Numbered from the stretch's first letter, positions 1-7,946 are shown. The stretch: DNA of 64,000 nt from Bacillus pumilus (GCA_001938995.1 MKZN01000008.1:62001-126000), one strand, 5' to 3'. Numbers and translations are program-made. Notes: generated by a model from the sequence alone, not told the origin.

Positions 1-362
1 GATTTTTCTAATCGGAACACATCACATAGGGAATCTTTATCTGTAAAATCTAAAATATGACGGTCTTTGTCAAATGCAATAAGCAAGCTGAGTGTTGCGC
101 AGTGATCAGAGATGTGTTCGACTCTGAAAAACGATGTGCTGAAGCAAGGCCCTGCATCTACTTCTCCGACGTTTCCGAATGCAACGAATGGTTTTGACTT
201 TGAGGTATATAGAACAAATGGGACAGTGTCACCTAATGAATGAGATGGAGAAAGGAGATTGCTGTAACAGCTAGTCGGACATTCTTCTTCGACAGCATTT
301 TGTAAGTCATTAATATTTTCAACAGCCTCTGCTACACAGTTCCATGAATGATTGCGGCTCAT
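1..362 (-). CDS. cotZ: Spore coat crust protein CotZ (partial, 3' end outside window)
   Basis: Outer spore coat/crust structural protein of the cysteine-rich CotY/CotZ family. Read on the minus strand from an ATG at 362, it begins MSRNHSWNCVAEAVENIND and continues with [16 protein letters not shown] and a CFSTSFFRVEHISDHCATLS segment, closely parallel to the neighbouring CotY. About 120 residues are visible; the C-terminal part runs off the left edge. It lies downstream of cotY as in B. subtilis, where cotYZ can be cotranscribed under sigma-K and GerE. The cysteines fit disulfide-based assembly of the crust. Identity to CotZ rather than a second CotY rests on position and on the shorter N-terminus. 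Confidence 0.88.
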   Translation of the reverse strand, partial: MSRNHSWNCVAEAVENINDLQNAVEEECPTSCYSNLLSPSHSLGDTVPFVLYTSKSKPFVAFGNVGEVDAGPCFSTSFFRVEHISDHCATLSLLIAFDKDRHILDFTDKDSLCDVFRLEK

Positions 363-460
363 ATTCAACCCTCCTATACAAGGAATTTTGTTTGAGTATT
401 TGAGCATTGTCATCATCTACTAGCGATCATTTGATGTCGTGTCGGTTGATGCCTTTGTTT

Positions 461-510
461 CAATCAATGCGGAAGCGGCCGCTTCTTGCGGAGCTCCGCA
501 TGATTGATTG
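461..510 (-). other. GC-rich inverted repeat between cotY and cotZ
   Basis: CAATCAATGCGG at 461-472 pairs imperfectly with CCGCATGATTGATTG at 496-510, enclosing a GC-rich loop. It sits in the 212-base cotY-cotZ spacer with no obvious U-run. An attenuator or mRNA-processing hairpin that adjusts cotZ relative to cotY is possible; nothing more can be said from sequence. Confidence 0.4.
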
Positions 511-574
511 AATGTCATTCGTGAGGAAGGGAGATGCCATGACTCGTGACAAGTGAGATCAACGGACAAATGAT

Positions 575-1066
575 TTAGCCGTGGTGATGATGTTTTTTAT
601 CTTTTGTTGGCAGTACTCTGTCAACAAGCTCTGGGTTTAGACATTGAATCGCGCAGAAGCAGTTCAAATCAACTTCGATACAAAAATCCGTTCTTTCTAA
701 TCCGAAGAAGTCAGGATCACAAGGGTGACACACGCTAAGCGTATGTCCGTGCACATCGACAGGTCTTAACACAGATAATGTAGCACAGCAGTCATTTAAT
801 TTTTCAACCCGGAAGAAGATCGATTCAAAGCACTGAGAATCGTCTACAAATCCTCCAATGTTTCCGAAAGTAGAGAACAATCCGCCCTTTTTATCGAAAA
901 GTAAAAACGGAATCGTATCTTTTCCAGAAGCAGTTGGGCTTAATAAATTACTGTAGCAGCTCGTAGGACATTTATCTTCTACAGCTTCCTGCTCTGCTAA
1001 AATCTTATCAACCGCATCGCATACACAGTTTTCATCATGTCGGCCATGGTGTTTTCCGCAGCTCAT
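575..1066 (-). CDS. cotY: Spore coat crust protein CotY
   Basis: Cysteine-rich structural protein of the spore crust that self-assembles into sheets. The product is 163 aa, starting [17 protein letters not shown], with [31 protein letters not shown] and a [16 protein letters not shown] segment, ending in a His-rich tail (KKHHHHG). An upstream in-frame TTG at 1087 would add seven residues, but AAAGGAG lies between it and the ATG at 1066 and supports the latter. It has its own upstream region after the cotX terminator. A CATACATAT motif there resembles a sigma-K -10. Length and motifs match B. subtilis CotY (162 aa) closely. Confidence 0.95.
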   Translation of the reverse strand: MSCGKHHGRHDENCVCDAVDKILAEQEAVEDKCPTSCYSNLLSPTASGKDTIPFLLFDKKGGLFSTFGNIGGFVDDSQCFESIFFRVEKLNDCCATLSVLRPVDVHGHTLSVCHPCDPDFFGLERTDFCIEVDLNCFCAIQCLNPELVDRVLPTKDKKHHHHG

Positions 1067-1180
1067 GGATTTCAGCTCCTTTAACAAGGTATTTGACTTT
1101 AGTCCTTAACAACATATGTATGCGCCCTCTAGTTGGTGTGGGTAAATGACTATTTATCTTTGTTGTTTTTGATAAAAGGA

Positions 1181-1206
1181 AAAGCAGAGCTTATCGCTCT
1201 GCTTTT
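1181..1206 (-). terminator. Terminator after cotX
   Basis: The inverted repeat AAAGCAGAGC / GCTCTGCTTT with a short loop lies directly after the cotX stop codon and is followed by T residues on the minus strand. It separates the cotVWX transcript from cotYZ. Confidence 0.75.
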
Positions 1207-1211
1207 GTACA

Positions 1212-1694
1212 TTAGAGGATACCAATGGCGATGATTAATGCTGCTAAAATTTGTACAAGTGTTTGAACAGCAACTGCCACATCTGCATCAACTGTAGTAA
1301 CAGATACATCTCGAGAGTTTTCGATGACAAGTTTTTGACGGTTCGCTTGTTTAGTAGTTGTTAATTGTACGAGATCTTGTGCGATTTCATCAGCTAAGTC
1401 ATTATCTGCGATTGATAGATTAATAATGGCTACTAAAGCCAGTTGTACTGCTGTTTGAACAGAAACTGCGACTTGAGCATCAACTGAAGAAACATTGATA
1501 TCGCAGGAATCCCTAATAATGATGACTTCTTCTGAAATTTGCTTGTTTTGTGAAAATTGCTCTGCTATTTGTAAAATGTTTTCATCATCATCACAATGGT
1601 CATGACATACAGGATTTCTATCGAAGTGATGGTGGTGTTCTTGATGTGTACAGTTGCGATCAAGTGCTACCCATGAATAAGGTTTTGATTCCAT
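1212..1694 (-). CDS. cotX: Spore coat protein CotX
   Basis: Insoluble-fraction spore coat/crust protein, 160 aa. The N-terminus is His/Asp-rich and hydrophilic (residues 1-50). Two consecutive Coat_X-type repeats follow, each with a short charged lead (RDSCDINVSSVDAQVAV near 62-78; ENSRDVSVTTVDADVAV near 125-141) and a hydrophobic helix that could pass for a membrane segment. The ATG at 1694 is preceded by GGAGGAAGAGAAT. It is the third gene of a cotV-cotW-cotX run. CotX, CotY and CotZ jointly make the hydrophobic outer spore surface in B. subtilis; the same role is inferred here from synteny and the repeat pair. Confidence 0.93.
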   Translation of the reverse strand: MESKPYSWVALDRNCTHQEHHHHFDRNPVCHDHCDDDENILQIAEQFSQNKQISEEVIIIRDSCDINVSSVDAQVAVSVQTAVQLALVAIINLSIADNDLADEIAQDLVQLTTTKQANRQKLVIENSRDVSVTTVDADVAVAVQTLVQILAALIIAIGIL

Positions 1695-1779
1695 ATTCTC
1701 TTCCTCCTCTCGTTTACTTTATTAAATGCGAAATATCTATTTTGGTTTGAGGCAAATACCTTGATATGAGCACCCATTT

Positions 1780-2124
1780 TTATTCATTGTTGTTTTGTTC
1801 ATTCTCTTTTCGCTGATGGATACGATGTCTCAATGTGTTTGTTCTTTTTCCACGTTTCGTTTTTGAAACAGTTTCTTCTGATTGTTGAACAACTTGAGTC
1901 TCTTCTTGACGTTTTTTTTCTTTCTGTGATTCAACAAAATCATTCGCCTTCTTTTGAAGGTCTTCAACTAACTTTAAAATATTTCTTTTTTGTTCATCAT
2001 TTAAAGGTCGTCTATTTTCTGCTGTAATGTTGTACTTATTTAAAACATCACTGACAAGCAAGCTGGTTAAAGGATCAACATCTGTATCAATATTGTAATC
2101 TTGTTTTTTATTTTCTTCAGACAA
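1780..2124 (-). CDS. cotW: Spore coat protein CotW
   Basis: Small, very hydrophilic coat protein of 114 aa, rich in Lys, Glu, Gln and Asn. A probable helical stretch runs over residues 30-75 and a basic tail near residues 85-105 carries KTKRGKRTNTLRHRIHQRK. No cysteines or membrane segments are visible. The start is a TTG at 2124 preceded by AGAGGTG at 7-base spacing. It lies between cotV and cotX as in B. subtilis, where CotW (105 aa) is an insoluble crust component. The assignment rests mainly on position and composition, because low-complexity proteins of this kind diverge quickly. Confidence 0.85.
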   Translation of the reverse strand: MSEENKKQDYNIDTDVDPLTSLLVSDVLNKYNITAENRRPLNDEQKRNILKLVEDLQKKANDFVESQKEKKRQEETQVVQQSEETVSKTKRGKRTNTLRHRIHQRKENEQNNNE

Positions 2125-2167
2125 ATTATGTCACCTCTTTCGTATGTGATGTTAGAAAAAGAAAGGG

Positions 2168-2554
2168 TCAAAGAATGCCAGCTGCAACTAAGAGTACATT
2201 GAGTGTTTGAGTGAGAATTTGTACAGAATTGAGAATGGATTCATCTGATAGTGTGATCGTGACGTTATAACAATTGATGATTTGAATCACAGTTTTCTCT
2301 TGAACAGCCACTTGTTGTGTAGATAAAAGCTGATCTGTGATGTCTTGAGCCAATTCATCATCTGGTACGAGGAGTTGAATTAAAAGAGTAATGATTGTCG
2401 TTACAGTTGCTTGAAGGGAGAGTGCGGCCGTTACATCTGTTTTATGAATCACGACATTTTCAGAGTCCTTGATTTCAATGAAATCATCATAATTGCTAAT
2501 GAATTCGTTTAACAGTTGTGTATATAACAAATCAGCACTTTCTTCAATAGACAA
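2168..2554 (-). CDS. cotV: Spore coat protein CotV
   Basis: Spore crust protein of 128 aa, paralogous to CotX. Two Coat_X-like units are visible: IKDSENVVIHKTDVTAALS near residues 28-46, and INCYNVTITLSDESILNSV near 87-105. Each is followed by a hydrophobic segment, and the protein ends LLVAAGIL. A GTG nine bases further upstream overlaps its own ribosome site. The TTG at 2554 has GGAG at 8-base spacing and gives MSIEESADLL, which parallels the B. subtilis start and matches its 128-residue length. It is the first gene of cotVWX and is divergent from yjcA. Confidence 0.92.
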   Translation of the reverse strand: MSIEESADLLYTQLLNEFISNYDDFIEIKDSENVVIHKTDVTAALSLQATVTTIITLLIQLLVPDDELAQDITDQLLSTQQVAVQEKTVIQIINCYNVTITLSDESILNSVQILTQTLNVLLVAAGIL

Positions 2555-2725
2555 TACTTTCACTCCTTTCTTATCTATACATTATTTAATGCAACAGGGA
2601 GATGAGGTGGAATCGGAAAATGTGAAAAAGTACAACCCAATTTTATTTTCCACGTGATTCATCATGGCAGTTTGTCGTCTTGCATATATAAAGTAAGGAC
2701 GGAAAAAGAAGGAGGTGGACGTTTC

Positions 2726-3076
2726 TTGGTCGATACTTTGTCTTTTGTTGTGTTTGCTCTTGCGTCCTTTAGGCTAACAAGACTGATCGTATTCGACACC
2801 ATTACTGCCCCATTTCGCCGTTTGTTTCATGAAGAGCAAGAAGAGGTAAATGAACAAGGTGAAATTGAGACATATATCATCATAAAAGGAAAAGGACTGC
2901 GGTCTTGGGTAGGAGAGTTGTTAAGCTGTTATTGGTGTACTGGCATGTGGTGCACTGCTGCATTACTTGGGATATACATACTTTTTCCTGTCGTCAGCAT
3001 GTGGCTTCAATTACTATTAGCGATTGCTGCAGCAGCAGGCATTATTGAAGCGTTCGTATCGAGGCTTGTAAAATAA
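2726..3076 (+). CDS. yjcA: DUF1360 sporulation membrane protein YjcA
   Basis: Small membrane protein of 116 aa from the DUF1360/YjcA family, found next to coat genes and thought to act in sporulation. A hydrophobic N-terminal helix (about 1-20) is followed by a charged loop with FHEEQEEVNEQGEIE, then the family signature LLSCYWCTGMWC (residues about 70-81) that starts a second membrane region, and a final helix. The TTG at 2726 is chosen because GGAGG lies 10 bases upstream; upstream in-frame codons lack a ribosome site. Its neighbours are cotV (divergent) and a set of tiny sporulation-type genes. Function is not known. Confidence 0.85.
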   Translation: MVDTLSFVVFALASFRLTRLIVFDTITAPFRRLFHEEQEEVNEQGEIETYIIIKGKGLRSWVGELLSCYWCTGMWCTAALLGIYILFPVVSMWLQLLLAIAAAAGIIEAFVSRLVK

Positions 3077-3093
3077 ACAGGCATTCTGATCAG

Positions 3094-3120
3094 ACACGCA
3101 TGAAGAAAATGCATATACTA
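3094..3120 (+). promoter_or_regulatory. Sigma-K type promoter of the 42-aa gene
   Basis: An AC dinucleotide at 3094-3095, a 16-base spacer, then CATATACTA at 3112-3120 match the sigma-K pattern (AC, 16-17 bases, CATANNNTA) exactly. It lies 27 bases before the next small gene. Confidence 0.6.
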
Positions 3121-3147
3121 ACAAGGAATAGGAAAGGAAGGGTTGCG

Positions 3148-3276
3148 ATGAAACCAACTGAAACACCGACACATATGCTCCAAGGTTATCCAGCGCAGTC
3201 AAATCAACAATCTGTTTACGCAAAGAAAATCAAAAAGACTGGTTGCGGCTGTGGAAAGAAAAAGAAATATCAATAG
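3148..3276 (+). CDS. Small unknown protein with GCGCGKKKK tail, probably spore-specific
   Basis: A 42-aa reading frame, MKPTETPTHMLQGYPAQSNQ then QSVYAKKIKKTGCGCGKKKK and YQ, with a good ribosome site (GGAAGG) before the ATG. It has a polar N-terminal half and a C-terminal Cys-Gly-Cys plus polylysine tail, with no membrane helix. A perfect sigma-K-like promoter precedes it and a rho-independent terminator follows 9 bases after the stop, so it appears to be a single-gene transcription unit. The family was not recognised. The lysines and two cysteines would suit a cross-linked coat or crust minor component, but this is inference. Confidence 0.65.
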   Translation: MKPTETPTHMLQGYPAQSNQQSVYAKKIKKTGCGCGKKKKYQ

Positions 3277-3284
3277 TAGAAAAA

Positions 3285-3312
3285 CAAAAACCGGGATTTA
3301 TCCGGTTTTTTT
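3285..3312 (+). terminator. Terminator of the 42-aa gene
   Basis: AAAAACCGG, a 7-base loop, then CCGGTTTTTTT form a hairpin with a U-run. Confidence 0.8.
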
Positions 3313-3362
3313 GTTGCCCTTTTTTCCAGTTCTGCATATGAAAGAGAGAAGGAGTGACGAGA

Positions 3363-3584
3363 ATGGACGCATTTGAACAATTAATGGGCTCTTTGTTCAC
3401 TAGACCCCATGATGAGAAAGAACAAGCGCATGAAAAGGGTGAAATGGATCTTCATGAGAAAGCGAATCAACTGGAGCAACACTTAAAGGAATTTGGTGAG
3501 AAGATGGATGCTTTTGCAAAAGAAACAGAGGCTTTCATGGTGCGTCATGGCGATACAGATTACGTATTGAAACAGCAACAATAA
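3363..3584 (+). CDS. Small acidic coiled-coil protein, unknown
   Basis: A 73-aa soluble protein starting MDAFEQLMGSLF, rich in Glu, Lys and His, with a long heptad-like helix over residues 22-58 (LHEKANQLEQHLKEFGEKMD). There are no cysteines or membrane segments. An in-frame GTG at 3354 overlaps the ribosome site AAGGAG, so the ATG at 3363 (8-base spacing) is taken. Upstream CATATGAAA is one base from a sigma-K -10, and the gene sits among sporulation genes, so a forespore or mother-cell role is plausible. The family was not recognised. Confidence 0.7.
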   Translation: MDAFEQLMGSLFTRPHDEKEQAHEKGEMDLHEKANQLEQHLKEFGEKMDAFAKETEAFMVRHGDTDYVLKQQQ

Positions 3585-3668
3585 AATTTCCGCACTTTTT
3601 TTTGTGATCGTCCAAACCAATTCTTGATTTTTTCATATTTTGTAAGGGAGTAAAGGAGGTGCTTGAAT

Positions 3669-3800
3669 ATGAGTTGTTACGGTTACGGTGGCGGTTATGG
3701 CGGCGGCGGCGGATACGGCGGCGGCTATGGCTCAACATTTGTTCTTGTCGTCGTGTTGTTCATTCTTTTAATCATCGTTGGTGCTTCTTTCTTTAACTAA
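3669..3800 (+). CDS. yjcZ: YjcZ family sporulation peptide
   Basis: A 43-aa protein: a Gly/Tyr-rich N-terminus ([20 protein letters not shown]) followed by one C-terminal membrane helix ([20 protein letters not shown]). This Gly-Tyr plus single-helix design is typical of the YjcZ / YhdX / YrzO group of sporulation miniproteins. AGGAGGTG sits 9 bases before the ATG. Upstream, AC then 16 bases then CATATTTTG approximates a sigma-K promoter. Function is unknown in the family; membrane localisation is inferred from the helix. The symbol is given by family resemblance, since several paralogues exist in Bacillus. Confidence 0.82.
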   Translation: MSCYGYGGGYGGGGGYGGGYGSTFVLVVVLFILLIIVGASFFN

Positions 3801-3879
3801 ACAGTAAGAAGGTGAGGGAAGCAAGGGGGGAGCCTTTTGCTTTCCTTTCTCTTTGATCAAACAAGGCTAGAGGATAGGC

Positions 3880-3906
3880 ACATATCTTGCCTATTTTCAT
3901 ATAGTA
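3880..3906 (+). promoter_or_regulatory. Sigma-K promoter of spoVIF
   Basis: AC at 3880-3881, a 16-base spacer and CATATAGTA at 3898-3906 match the sigma-K consensus in every defined position. It lies 32 bases before the spoVIF start, in keeping with known sigma-K control of spoVIF in B. subtilis. Confidence 0.7.
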
Positions 3907-3938
3907 AGGTGATGACTCCACAAAGAGGAGGTAAATGA

Positions 3939-4196
3939 ATGGATAATAAATTTTTCAAAAGCGTCGAAAATAAAACAGGTGTCAATATGAATGAAGTCTT
4001 TAAGCTGGCAGGTTCATTGCAAAATGCCAATTTTAAAGATGAGGCAACAGTTCGAGGCGTTATTAAGAAAGTCGCACAGCTTGCAAATAAACGTGTGCCT
4101 AAAGAAATGGAAGACAAAATTGTTCAATCCATTACAAGTGGGAAAGAAAAGCTTGATTTTAATACAATCTCTAAAATGATGAACAACAAAAAATAA
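3939..4196 (+). CDS. spoVIF: Sporulation protein SpoVIF
   Basis: Stage VI sporulation protein F (formerly YjcC), an 85-aa soluble, basic helical protein. In B. subtilis it is needed for stable GerE action and thus for late coat gene expression and coat assembly. The sequence starts MDNKFFKSVENKTGVNMNEV and ends SKMMNNKK, close to the usual 88-aa length. GAGGAGG precedes the ATG and a sigma-K promoter lies upstream. The position between yjcA and yjcD is the same as in B. subtilis. The following hairpin also serves the convergent helicase gene. Confidence 0.9.
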   Translation: MDNKFFKSVENKTGVNMNEVFKLAGSLQNANFKDEATVRGVIKKVAQLANKRVPKEMEDKIVQSITSGKEKLDFNTISKMMNNKK

Positions 4197-4233
4197 ACAA
4201 CAGGCTCTCCGCTCAAAGGGGGGCCTGTTGTTT
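4196..4233. terminator. Bidirectional terminator between spoVIF and yjcD
   Basis: AACAACAGGC pairs with GCCTGTTGTT, with T-runs on both strands. The hairpin starts at the spoVIF stop codon and contains the yjcD stop codon and last codons, so the two convergent genes share it. Confidence 0.75.
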
Positions 4234-6486
4234 TTGTGTGAACAGTTCACGGTTTTTCTTCAGAAGGGGATACAAAAAGCGAGAACGATGAGCCGTTTTC
4301 CCTCTTCTAAAAGAAGGCACAGACAGATAAAGAGATTGCTCTGCTCTTGTCATGGCCACATATAATAAGCGCCGCTCTTCTTCGGTGGCTTCCTCCTCAC
4401 CTTGCCTTAGCTCATCTAGTGCGAAATCGTGAGGCAACGCCCCGTCGACTACACAAGTAATGTACACTGTTTGGAATTCAAGCCCTTTTGCACGGTGAAT
4501 CGTCATAAGCTGAACGCCATGTGCATCTGTTTTTTCCTTTTCGGCAGACTTCATATGTTCCGCATGTGAAAGGAAGTCTTCAATCGTTTCAAAGCGCTTC
4601 GCCGCTGTTTTCACATCACGTACATCATCTGCCCCTTTTTCCAGCACATTCGTATCGCTTACGCGTTTTTTCAAATAATCACCAAGTCCCATTTTTTGTT
4701 CAATAAAGGACACGGCATCGGACGGTTTTAACGTTCGTAACGTTCGGAACAGGGGAACGATTGATTGCAGCTTTTTACGCTGAAACGGCTGAATGTCTGT
4801 TAATTTCCCAAGTGCTTCGACCATTGAACAGTCTTCGGTGATGGTGAGCGCCTTCAAAGTATTGAGTGTTTGCTGTTTTAAAAAGAAAACCGGAAGCAGC
4901 TGTTTCATCGCAGGAACATCATCCGTATCTTGGCTTAGAGAAAGAAAGGCGAGTAGTACCCGAACCACTCGTCTACTATAAAAAGCTTTGACGCCTGTGT
5001 CTGTCTGATACGGAATCGCTGACTGGTGAAGCCGCTCATAAATGGCACGTCCGCCCGTATTGGTACGGAACAAAACACAGAAATCATTCGGCTTTGCTCC
5101 GTTTTTAATTTTTTCTTGAATATCTGCCACAATCATGGTCGCTTCCTCTTCTTCGTCATATGGATAAAAGAGAGTAGGTGGCAATTTCTCAGTACGAACT
5201 GCTTTTAATGTTTTGGCATAGCGATGCTGGTTTTTCCGAATAACGGCATCTGCACTTGCTACAATGGTATGGTGAGAACGATAATTCGCATGTAAATGGA
5301 TGATGTGAGCTGAAGGATAGTCCTGCTTGAAATGTAGGATAAAAGCAGGATTACTTCCTCTAAAAGCATAAATCGCTTGATCATCGTCTCCTACACAAAA
5401 TAGCTGTTCGGATTCCCCGGCCAAAAGCCGGATCAGTTGATATTGAACAGGGTTAATATCTTGAAACTCATCAACTAAAATGTACTTGAACCGTTCCTGA
5501 TATTTCTTGAGTAGTTCAGGCTGTTCGGTTAGCATCTGTAAGCAGGCAATCGCCATGTCATCAAAATCAAACTGCTGGTGATCTTGTTTTTGCTGTTCAT
5601 ACGATTGGTAAATGGTCCATATATGTTTTTCTTTTTCATCGTTCAGTTCAGGTCGTTCATCAGGTAAAAAAGCATTTTTCCAAAAGCCAATTAATTGAAG
5701 CACTTGATCGGTTGGGTAATCCTTCTCATCAAGTCCTTCGTTCATGATCGCTTTGCGAATGTACTGTTCCTTTTGCCAGTCAAATTTGATCAAATGCTGG
5801 CCGTTCCATTTGGTGGGGTCATCGTGCAGCAGCATTTTATAAAAAAGACTGTGGAAGGTACCCGTCACGACTTGACTCGCTTGCGATGGCTGAAGCTGAT
5901 ATTGCATGCGCAGTCTTTCTTTCATCTCACTGCTTGCTTTTGTGGTGAAGGTCACCAGCAAAATATGGTGAGCAGGGATTTGGTGCTGTGAGATCAAGTA
6001 AGCCGCTCGTGCAGTCAGCACCCTTGTTTTTCCGCTACCAGCACCCGCAAGTACAAGCATCGGTCCGTTTTGATGGGTGACAGCTTCAAGCTGCGGTGTA
6101 CTAAAGGTGATGTGAGGAAAGAGGTCAATGGTATGCCCTTGTTCATTCACTTGCAGATGAAAGGCTTCATCAAATTGGATCGCCCTCGGTTCCTGCCAAT
6201 CAAACGTATCCTTTGGTTGTGAGATGATTTGTTTGCCGGTTGGAAAACGAAAACCGCCAAGTTCTTTGTAAGAAGATTTTTCTTCTGGCTCTTCTGCCTT
6301 TTCACAAACCTCTAACTTATGGATAAAGGCAGGTTCTTCATGTATATTTAATCTGAAAAAGACTGGATTCCCGCAATATGGGCAAGATAAGTGCCCTTTT
6401 TTTCCCTCATCATGGAGGAATTGATAATGTTCTCTCGAATACGTATGTAATGAGATCGTTCGATCATGTCGTCGTGCGCATTTCAA
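4213..6486 (-). CDS. yjcD: UvrD/PcrA-like superfamily 1 DNA helicase YjcD
   Basis: Putative ATP-dependent 3'-5' DNA helicase, 757 aa (B. subtilis YjcD is about 759). A family-specific N-terminal region of about 125 residues contains CPYCG (35-39), a possible zinc knuckle. SF1A motifs follow in order: Walker A AGAGSGKT at 147-154, the Q-rich TFTTKASSEM motif, ILVDEFQDINPVQ (Walker B), GDDDQAIYAFRGS, TIHRAKGLEF and RLLYVAMTRA. It lacks the long PcrA C-terminal extension, so a specialised repair or replication-conflict role is likely rather than essential PcrA function. The gene is monocistronic and converges on spoVIF; its last codons fall inside the shared terminator hairpin. Confidence 0.92.
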   Translation of the reverse strand: MKCARRHDRTISLHTYSREHYQFLHDEGKKGHLSCPYCGNPVFFRLNIHEEPAFIHKLEVCEKAEEPEEKSSYKELGGFRFPTGKQIISQPKDTFDWQEPRAIQFDEAFHLQVNEQGHTIDLFPHITFSTPQLEAVTHQNGPMLVLAGAGSGKTRVLTARAAYLISQHQIPAHHILLVTFTTKASSEMKERLRMQYQLQPSQASQVVTGTFHSLFYKMLLHDDPTKWNGQHLIKFDWQKEQYIRKAIMNEGLDEKDYPTDQVLQLIGFWKNAFLPDERPELNDEKEKHIWTIYQSYEQQKQDHQQFDFDDMAIACLQMLTEQPELLKKYQERFKYILVDEFQDINPVQYQLIRLLAGESEQLFCVGDDDQAIYAFRGSNPAFILHFKQDYPSAHIIHLHANYRSHHTIVASADAVIRKNQHRYAKTLKAVRTEKLPPTLFYPYDEEEEATMIVADIQEKIKNGAKPNDFCVLFRTNTGGRAIYERLHQSAIPYQTDTGVKAFYSRRVVRVLLAFLSLSQDTDDVPAMKQLLPVFFLKQQTLNTLKALTITEDCSMVEALGKLTDIQPFQRKKLQSIVPLFRTLRTLKPSDAVSFIEQKMGLGDYLKKRVSDTNVLEKGADDVRDVKTAAKRFETIEDFLSHAEHMKSAEKEKTDAHGVQLMTIHRAKGLEFQTVYITCVVDGALPHDFALDELRQGEEEATEEERRLLYVAMTRAEQSLYLSVPSFRRGKTAHRSRFLYPLLKKNRELFTQKQQAPL

Positions 6487-6612
6487 AGCTAGTCCTCCAA
6501 TATGTATGTCAATCTAAAAAGAAACAAATCTAATCATATCAAATGAAGCGTGTTTCAAACAGTCATATTTAGGGAATAGTAGAATAGAAGAGAAGCAAAG
6601 GAGGCGTTATTG

Positions 6613-6870
6613 ATGGGATATATAGCCCCGATTCAGCCGGATCTGTATTTTCAATATATCAACCGTCCTGCTCCTCAGGATAGAGATGACTATGCGAAAG
6701 TGACCAAAGTCACTCGCACCTTTCATGACAAGGTATACAGAGAGCTGGAGAAAAAAGAGGACTTAGTGACAGAAGCCGAAATGAAAGTACAGCAAAAAAA
6801 GCGGGAACGTTTTGTACGAGATATGTTTATGGAGGAAGGTAAGGGAATTCACATCAATGTCTATGTGTAA
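6613..6870 (+). CDS. Small conserved-looking hydrophilic protein, unknown
   Basis: An 85-aa charged protein beginning MGYIAPIQPDLYFQYINRP, with a Lys/Glu-rich helical middle and a C-terminus HINVYV. There is no signal peptide, cysteine or membrane helix. A TTG one codon upstream is in frame, but AAAGGAGG is best spaced for the ATG at 6613. It lies between the divergent yjcD and convergent yjcF with its own terminator. It occupies the yjcE position of B. subtilis, but I do not recognise the family and give no symbol. Confidence 0.7.
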   Translation: MGYIAPIQPDLYFQYINRPAPQDRDDYAKVTKVTRTFHDKVYRELEKKEDLVTEAEMKVQQKKRERFVRDMFMEEGKGIHINVYV

Positions 6871-6898
6871 ATGATTGCGCTTACTTATGTGAGTCAAC

Positions 6899-6935
6899 AG
6901 AAAAGCCAGAGCATCCATGATGCCCTGGCTTTTCT
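6899..6935. terminator. Bidirectional terminator before yjcF
   Basis: AGAAAAGCCAGAGCATC pairs with the reverse-complementary arm ending GGCTTTTCT around ATGG, giving a strong stem usable by both the small upstream gene and yjcF. Confidence 0.8.
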
Positions 6936-6938
6936 GTG

Positions 6939-7376
6939 TTATGAAGCAGATAGTGATTTTTTCATTTTAACATGTGTGATCCCCGCTTCTTCAAATGGTT
7001 CAGATACAACATAGTAGCCCTTTTTTTCATAGAAAGGCAGGGCTTGGACTTGTGCGTGCATCACAGCTTCTTTCGCTCCTTGGGCAATCGCTTCTGCCTC
7101 AAGCGCTTCTAATAGTTTGTGACCAAGGCCAAAAGAGCGAGCCTCTTTCAACACACAAATCCGCTCAAGCTTCGCCTTTTCACCTTCAATGATACGAAGT
7201 CTAGCAGCAGCCTGTGGCTTTTTGTCATCATTATAAATGACAAAGTGGATGGCTTCATCTTCTAGCTCATCAATTTCGATATCTAATGGGACTTCCTGTT
7301 CTTTCACAAAGACTTCTTTTCTGACGTCATATGCATCTTCCCGTTGTGTGTGTGTACCTGCGATGATGGTTTTCAA
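6939..7376 (-). CDS. yjcF: GNAT family N-acetyltransferase YjcF
   Basis: GCN5-related acetyltransferase of 145 aa (ElaA/YjcF type). Visible features are VRKEVFVKEQEVPLDIEIDE near residues 19-38, the beta4 strand RLRIIEGEKAKLERICVLKE, and the acetyl-CoA pyrophosphate loop EARSFGLGHKLLEALE (about 78-93, a QXXGXG/A-type loop). FYEKKGYYVVSEPFEEAGITHVKM closes the fold. The substrate is unknown. It is followed six bases later (in transcription order, preceded) by yjcG, so the two are probably cotranscribed from upstream of yjcG, as in B. subtilis. Confidence 0.9.
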   Translation of the reverse strand: MKTIIAGTHTQREDAYDVRKEVFVKEQEVPLDIEIDELEDEAIHFVIYNDDKKPQAAARLRIIEGEKAKLERICVLKEARSFGLGHKLLEALEAEAIAQGAKEAVMHAQVQALPFYEKKGYYVVSEPFEEAGITHVKMKKSLSAS

Positions 7377-7382
7377 ATGTCT

Positions 7383-7898
7383 TTAACCCTCTTCTCCTAA
7401 AATAAATGTTTCATAGACGGTCCAAGATCCGTTTTCTAATTGGTATAAAAGGTGGAAACGGTCGACCATTTCTTCGTGGTCAATACTTCCAAGCTTTAAT
7501 GTGCCGAGTACATCTGAATGCTCATCATCCGATAATTTTTGAGCAACTGTCACATGCGGTACAAATGCATATTCAGGTGTCCCACCAATTGGATCTGTAT
7601 ACAGTTTTTCGTTTAAAGCGTTTAATTCATCGTTCGGTTCTACTTTCATATAAATAACGTTGTTTACAGGAGCGAATGAACTGAATTTTTTAATACGCAA
7701 TGTGATGGGAGACGCCTTCTTTGCATACTCACGCAGAGTTGATACCACCTCAGCCGCTTCAAGATCTGTTAATTCAAAAGGTGTTCTAAGTGTCAAATGA
7801 GGCGGTATGAGTGCGTAGTTCGGATCATAACGTTTCCGATAAGAGTTCGCAATATCTTGCATTTTTTTTGATGGAAATATAACAACTCCGTATTTCAT
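7383..7898 (-). CDS. yjcG: 2H phosphoesterase / 2'-5' RNA ligase-like protein YjcG
   Basis: Member of the 2H phosphoesterase superfamily, 171 aa. The two catalytic HxTx motifs are present: HLTL (about residues 34-37) and HVTV (about 116-119), separated by the usual distance. Such proteins hydrolyse or form 2'-5' phosphodiester or cyclic phosphate bonds; the physiological substrate of YjcG is not known. The ATG at 7898 (second of two adjacent Met codons) is chosen because GGAGG lies 7 bases upstream and the result matches the 171-residue B. subtilis protein. It is upstream of yjcF on the same strand. Confidence 0.92.
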   Translation of the reverse strand: MKYGVVIFPSKKMQDIANSYRKRYDPNYALIPPHLTLRTPFELTDLEAAEVVSTLREYAKKASPITLRIKKFSSFAPVNNVIYMKVEPNDELNALNEKLYTDPIGGTPEYAFVPHVTVAQKLSDDEHSDVLGTLKLGSIDHEEMVDRFHLLYQLENGSWTVYETFILGEEG

Positions 7899-7946
7899 CA
7901 TGTTCCCTCCTGATTAAGTATTTATTAATTTTTATTATAACAAAAA

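Noticed and set aside
1550-1750. Plus-strand frame opposite cotX
   Set aside because: Antisense shadow of the cotX N-terminus without a ribosome site.
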